7,729 bases of DNA from Oscillospiraceae bacterium (GTDB taxonomy: Bacteria > Bacillota > Clostridia > Oscillospirales > Ruminococcaceae): positions 1 to 7,729 of the forward strand of contig JAIEDJ010000387.1 in the NCBI GenBank assembly GCA_029068025.1. Direction: 5' to 3'. A model generated the notes under the pieces. It worked only from the letters and a program-made list of their open reading frames with translations, searched no databases and had not been told where the DNA came from. Shown in pieces: positions 5,863-7,729 of the stretch. How positions within the stretch are numbered: the stretch's first letter is position 1; each line of letters starts with the position of its first letter. Position numbers and translations under genes: made by a program.

Positions 5863-5897
5863 TCTTAAGGACTTCTTAATATCTTTTGCGGTAAAAT
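5863..5897 (+). promoter_or_regulatory. Candidate operator/promoter of the ABC-FtsX operon
   Basis: TCTTAA occurs at 5863-5868 and 5874-5879, an 11-bp period (8 of 11 bases match over the full repeat unit). This is the head-to-tail arrangement used by OmpR-family dimers. A -10-like TAAAAT (5892-5897) lies 12 bp after the second copy; the position for a -35 (GGACTT, 5869-5874) is poor and overlaps the repeats, as expected for a promoter that needs an activator. The AAAGG ribosome binding site for the ATPase gene is at 5918-5922. The link to the adjacent OmpR-type regulator is inferred. Confidence 0.6.
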
Positions 5898-5930
5898 AGA
5901 AATATAAAAAAGAAAAGAAAGGCAGAACAT

Positions 5931-6692
5931 ATGAAAAATACTGTTTTATCGGCAAAAGGTTTATGCAAGAGCTTCGCGCATAACGGGGGACAGGTACATA
6001 TTCTCTCGCACGTTGATTTCGATCTGTACGAGGGGGATTTCACCGTTATAATGGGAGCAAGCGGTTCGGGAAAATCCACGCTGCTGTACGCTTTAAGCGG
6101 CATGGACAGAGCGACAGCGGGAGAGGTCATATACAACGGCAAGGATATTGTCAAGATGAAGGAAAACGAGCTTGCAAAGCTCCGCTATACGGATTTCGGT
6201 TTTATATTCCAGCAAATGCACCTTGTCAGCAACCTGACACTTTTCGAGAACGTTGCGGTGTCCGGATATCTTAACAAAAGCAAGTCCGCCGCCGAGGTGA
6301 GAAAACGCGCCGACAAGCTGCTGGAGCAGATGTCGGTATCTCACATAAAGGATCACCTGCCGACACAGGTGTCGGGCGGCGAGCAGCAGCGCTGCGCCGT
6401 TGCTAGAGCGGTCATAAACTCGCCTAAGGTGCTGTTCGCAGACGAGCCTACGGGCGCGCTCAACCGCAAAAACACCACCGACGTTCTGGATCTGCTTACG
6501 GAGCTTAACAACGAAGGGCAGAGCGTCTTGATGGTAACGCACGACATGAGAGCCGCGTTACGGGCTAATCGTATTCTGTATATCGGGGACGGCAAGATCA
6601 TCGGAGAGCTTTCCTTGCCGCCGTACAGTCTGAGCCAAGAAAAGTCAAGAGAAACGCAGGTAAACGCTTGGCTTACCTCGCTTGAATGGTAA
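5931..6692 (+). CDS. ABC transporter ATP-binding protein (FtsE/MacB/LolD-type, partner of an FtsX permease)
   Basis: A 253-residue ATPase that would sit on the cytoplasmic face of the permease encoded next. Motifs in order are Walker A GASGSGKST (42-50), the Q-loop FIFQQ (91-95), the signature VSGGEQQR (147-154), Walker B VLFADEP (167-173) with catalytic E172, the D-loop (GALN, 175-178) and the switch His204 in MVTHD. The Walker A/signature pattern and the GxLN D-loop are typical of the FtsE/LolD/MacB group. The C-terminal tail (about 225-253, ending NAWLTSLEW) extends somewhat beyond the core fold. The ATG is preceded by AAAGG with 8-bp spacing. The permease starts 11 bp after the stop. Family members use ATP to drive conformational change in the permease for peptide or lipid extrusion, antimicrobial resistance or signalling; the substrate here is unknown. 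Confidence 0.94.
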   Translation: MKNTVLSAKGLCKSFAHNGGQVHILSHVDFDLYEGDFTVIMGASGSGKSTLLYALSGMDRATAGEVIYNGKDIVKMKENELAKLRYTDFGFIFQQMHLVSNLTLFENVAVSGYLNKSKSAAEVRKRADKLLEQMSVSHIKDHLPTQVSGGEQQRCAVARAVINSPKVLFADEPTGALNRKNTTDVLDLLTELNNEGQSVLMVTHDMRAALRANRILYIGDGKIIGELSLPPYSLSQEKSRETQVNAWLTSLEW

Positions 6693-6703
6693 GGCGGTGC
6701 GGT

Positions 6704-7729
6704 ATGGAGATCTTAACGTTATTAAAGGCGAATATCCGCCGTAAAAAGGGCTCATTTGTAAGCGTGATCCTGCTCACGCTTATCATCGCGATGAGCGTTA
6801 CCACTATTTTAAGTATTCGGGAAAGCGCGCTGAACGGCGTTGACTACGCCCACGAGCTGTGCGGTACCCCTGATATTATGGCAAGCTATTCCGCGTATCG
6901 TCTCACCGATGATCTGGTTGAAAAAGTGCAAAGCGACAGCAGAGTAAAAAGTGTAAACGTGATCAACTCGATACTGTCGGAAAAAGCCGTCATGGGCGAT
7001 AGAGAATACGGCAATTCAATGACGCTTACAAAAGCAGGCGAAAACACCAAGTTGTTAAAGGATAGCCTGAACGGTATCGCGGGAGACGCGCCGAAGCTTC
7101 AAAAGGGAGAAATATACGTTTCGCAGGGTTTTTTGACCGATCTTAACGGAAAAGTCGGGCAAAAGGTCACGCTTAAGACAATTGACGGAGAACATGAGTT
7201 TATCGTTAAGGGAATATGTCTTTCTCCGATGTTTGGTTCGTCGCTGATCGGCTGGAAAAGCATATGTATAAGCGATGATGATTATTCTGAGCTCTCGGCG
7301 GCTGCTTCCGATGCCGAAACGGAGAGCAGAACCGGCTTGGGAAAAATCCTGGAGGTCTACAAGTCCGACGACTGCGCTCTTACGAACGCGCAGCTGCGCC
7401 GTCAGCTCAATCTCGACACGGGCCTTACCGATATGGCCTATGGATCTATGACAAGGGAAATGTCGATAAACTATACTACTCTTTTTCCCGTAATCGTCTG
7501 CTCCATTTTATTGGTGTTCGTAATGCTTTTGCTGGCTATCGTCGTGATCGTTACCGTACACAGCATTTCGGTCGAGATCGAAACGAATTATGTGACGTTC
7601 GGGGTACTTAAAGCGCAGGGATTTGGCAAAAGCAAAATTCGTCTGCTTTTTTTGGGACAGTATCTGCTTGCCGAATTTATAGGCGCGGTTATAGACGACA
7701 AATACACCATTTGCATCGTCAATCAATAC
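6704..7729 (+). CDS. FtsX-family ABC transporter permease, N-terminal part (runs off the window)
   Basis: 342 codons are open from ATG 6704 to the last base; the stop is not in the window. The start is supported by AAGGCGG at 6691-6697. TM1 is about 17-37, followed by a large extracytoplasmic MacB-like domain (about 38-258) and TM2 at about 259-287. The FtsX signature region follows: YVTFGVLKAQGFGKSKIRLLFLGQYLLAEF (296-325). A big domain between TM1 and TM2 fits the FtsX/LolC/MacB type rather than BceB, whose large loop lies between later helices. It pairs with the ATPase 11 bp upstream. Oddly, after IGAVI (326-330) the reading continues with DDKYTICIVNQY, polar where family members normally enter TM3. 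The other two frames give no hydrophobic continuation either. The true 3' end may therefore be disrupted, or the sequence joined to something else, near 7692. Confidence 0.85.
   Translation, partial: MEILTLLKANIRRKKGSFVSVILLTLIIAMSVTTILSIRESALNGVDYAHELCGTPDIMASYSAYRLTDDLVEKVQSDSRVKSVNVINSILSEKAVMGDREYGNSMTLTKAGENTKLLKDSLNGIAGDAPKLQKGEIYVSQGFLTDLNGKVGQKVTLKTIDGEHEFIVKGICLSPMFGSSLIGWKSICISDDDYSELSAAASDAETESRTGLGKILEVYKSDDCALTNAQLRRQLNLDTGLTDMAYGSMTREMSINYTTLFPVIVCSILLVFVMLLLAIVVIVTVHSISVEIETNYVTFGVLKAQGFGKSKIRLLFLGQYLLAEFIGAVIDDKYTICIVNQY

Noticed and set aside
6093..6542. Minus-strand 149-codon frame inside the ABC ATPase gene
   Set aside because: Opposite-strand shadow of a complete ATPase with all motifs.

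Overview
The window looks like a chromosomal segment from a low-to-moderate GC Clostridia-type Firmicute, most plausibly a gut Ruminococcaceae/Oscillospirales relative. This rests on the AT-rich promoters with TATAAT boxes, the purine-rich Shine-Dalgarno sites, an Agr-type LytTR/GHKL pair, and an OmpR/HK/ABC-FtsX module of the kind common in Clostridia. It is an inference from gene content, not a taxonomic assignment. All supported genes lie on the + strand.

Region 1 (1-1031): the 3' end of a gene for a cysteine-rich protein is followed after 2 bp by a membrane protein of the prolipoprotein diacylglyceryl transferase (Lgt) family. The Lgt-family protein keeps the fold motifs and several arginines but has changed positions that are conserved in classical Lgt. 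The two genes are probably co-transcribed and translationally coupled.

Region 2 (1032-1537): a 506-bp gene-free stretch with a series of inverted repeats (one a perfect 23-bp-arm hairpin with a 3-nt loop), a small intrinsic terminator, two 9-bp direct repeats spaced exactly 21 bp apart (the geometry of a LytTR site), and a near-consensus extended -10 promoter.

Region 3 (1538-3600): a LytTR response regulator starting at TTG and an AgrC-like GHKL histidine kinase with several membrane segments. Stop and start codons overlap. No AgrB/AgrD-like pheromone genes are visible.

Region 4 (3601-4026): a small broken gene, with a frameshift plus an in-frame TAG, that would begin 2 bp after the kinase stop. 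A strong palindromic terminator follows, then a second extended -10 promoter.

Region 5 (4027-7729): an OmpR/PhoB-type regulator overlapping a HAMP histidine kinase. Next come an intergenic direct-repeat operator/promoter, an ABC ATPase, and the first 342 codons of an FtsX-type permease that runs off the window. The expected circuit is that the kinase senses an envelope signal, the regulator binds the TCTTAA repeats, and the ABC-FtsX transporter is induced. The last ~36 bp of the permease do not read like the expected third membrane helix in any frame.
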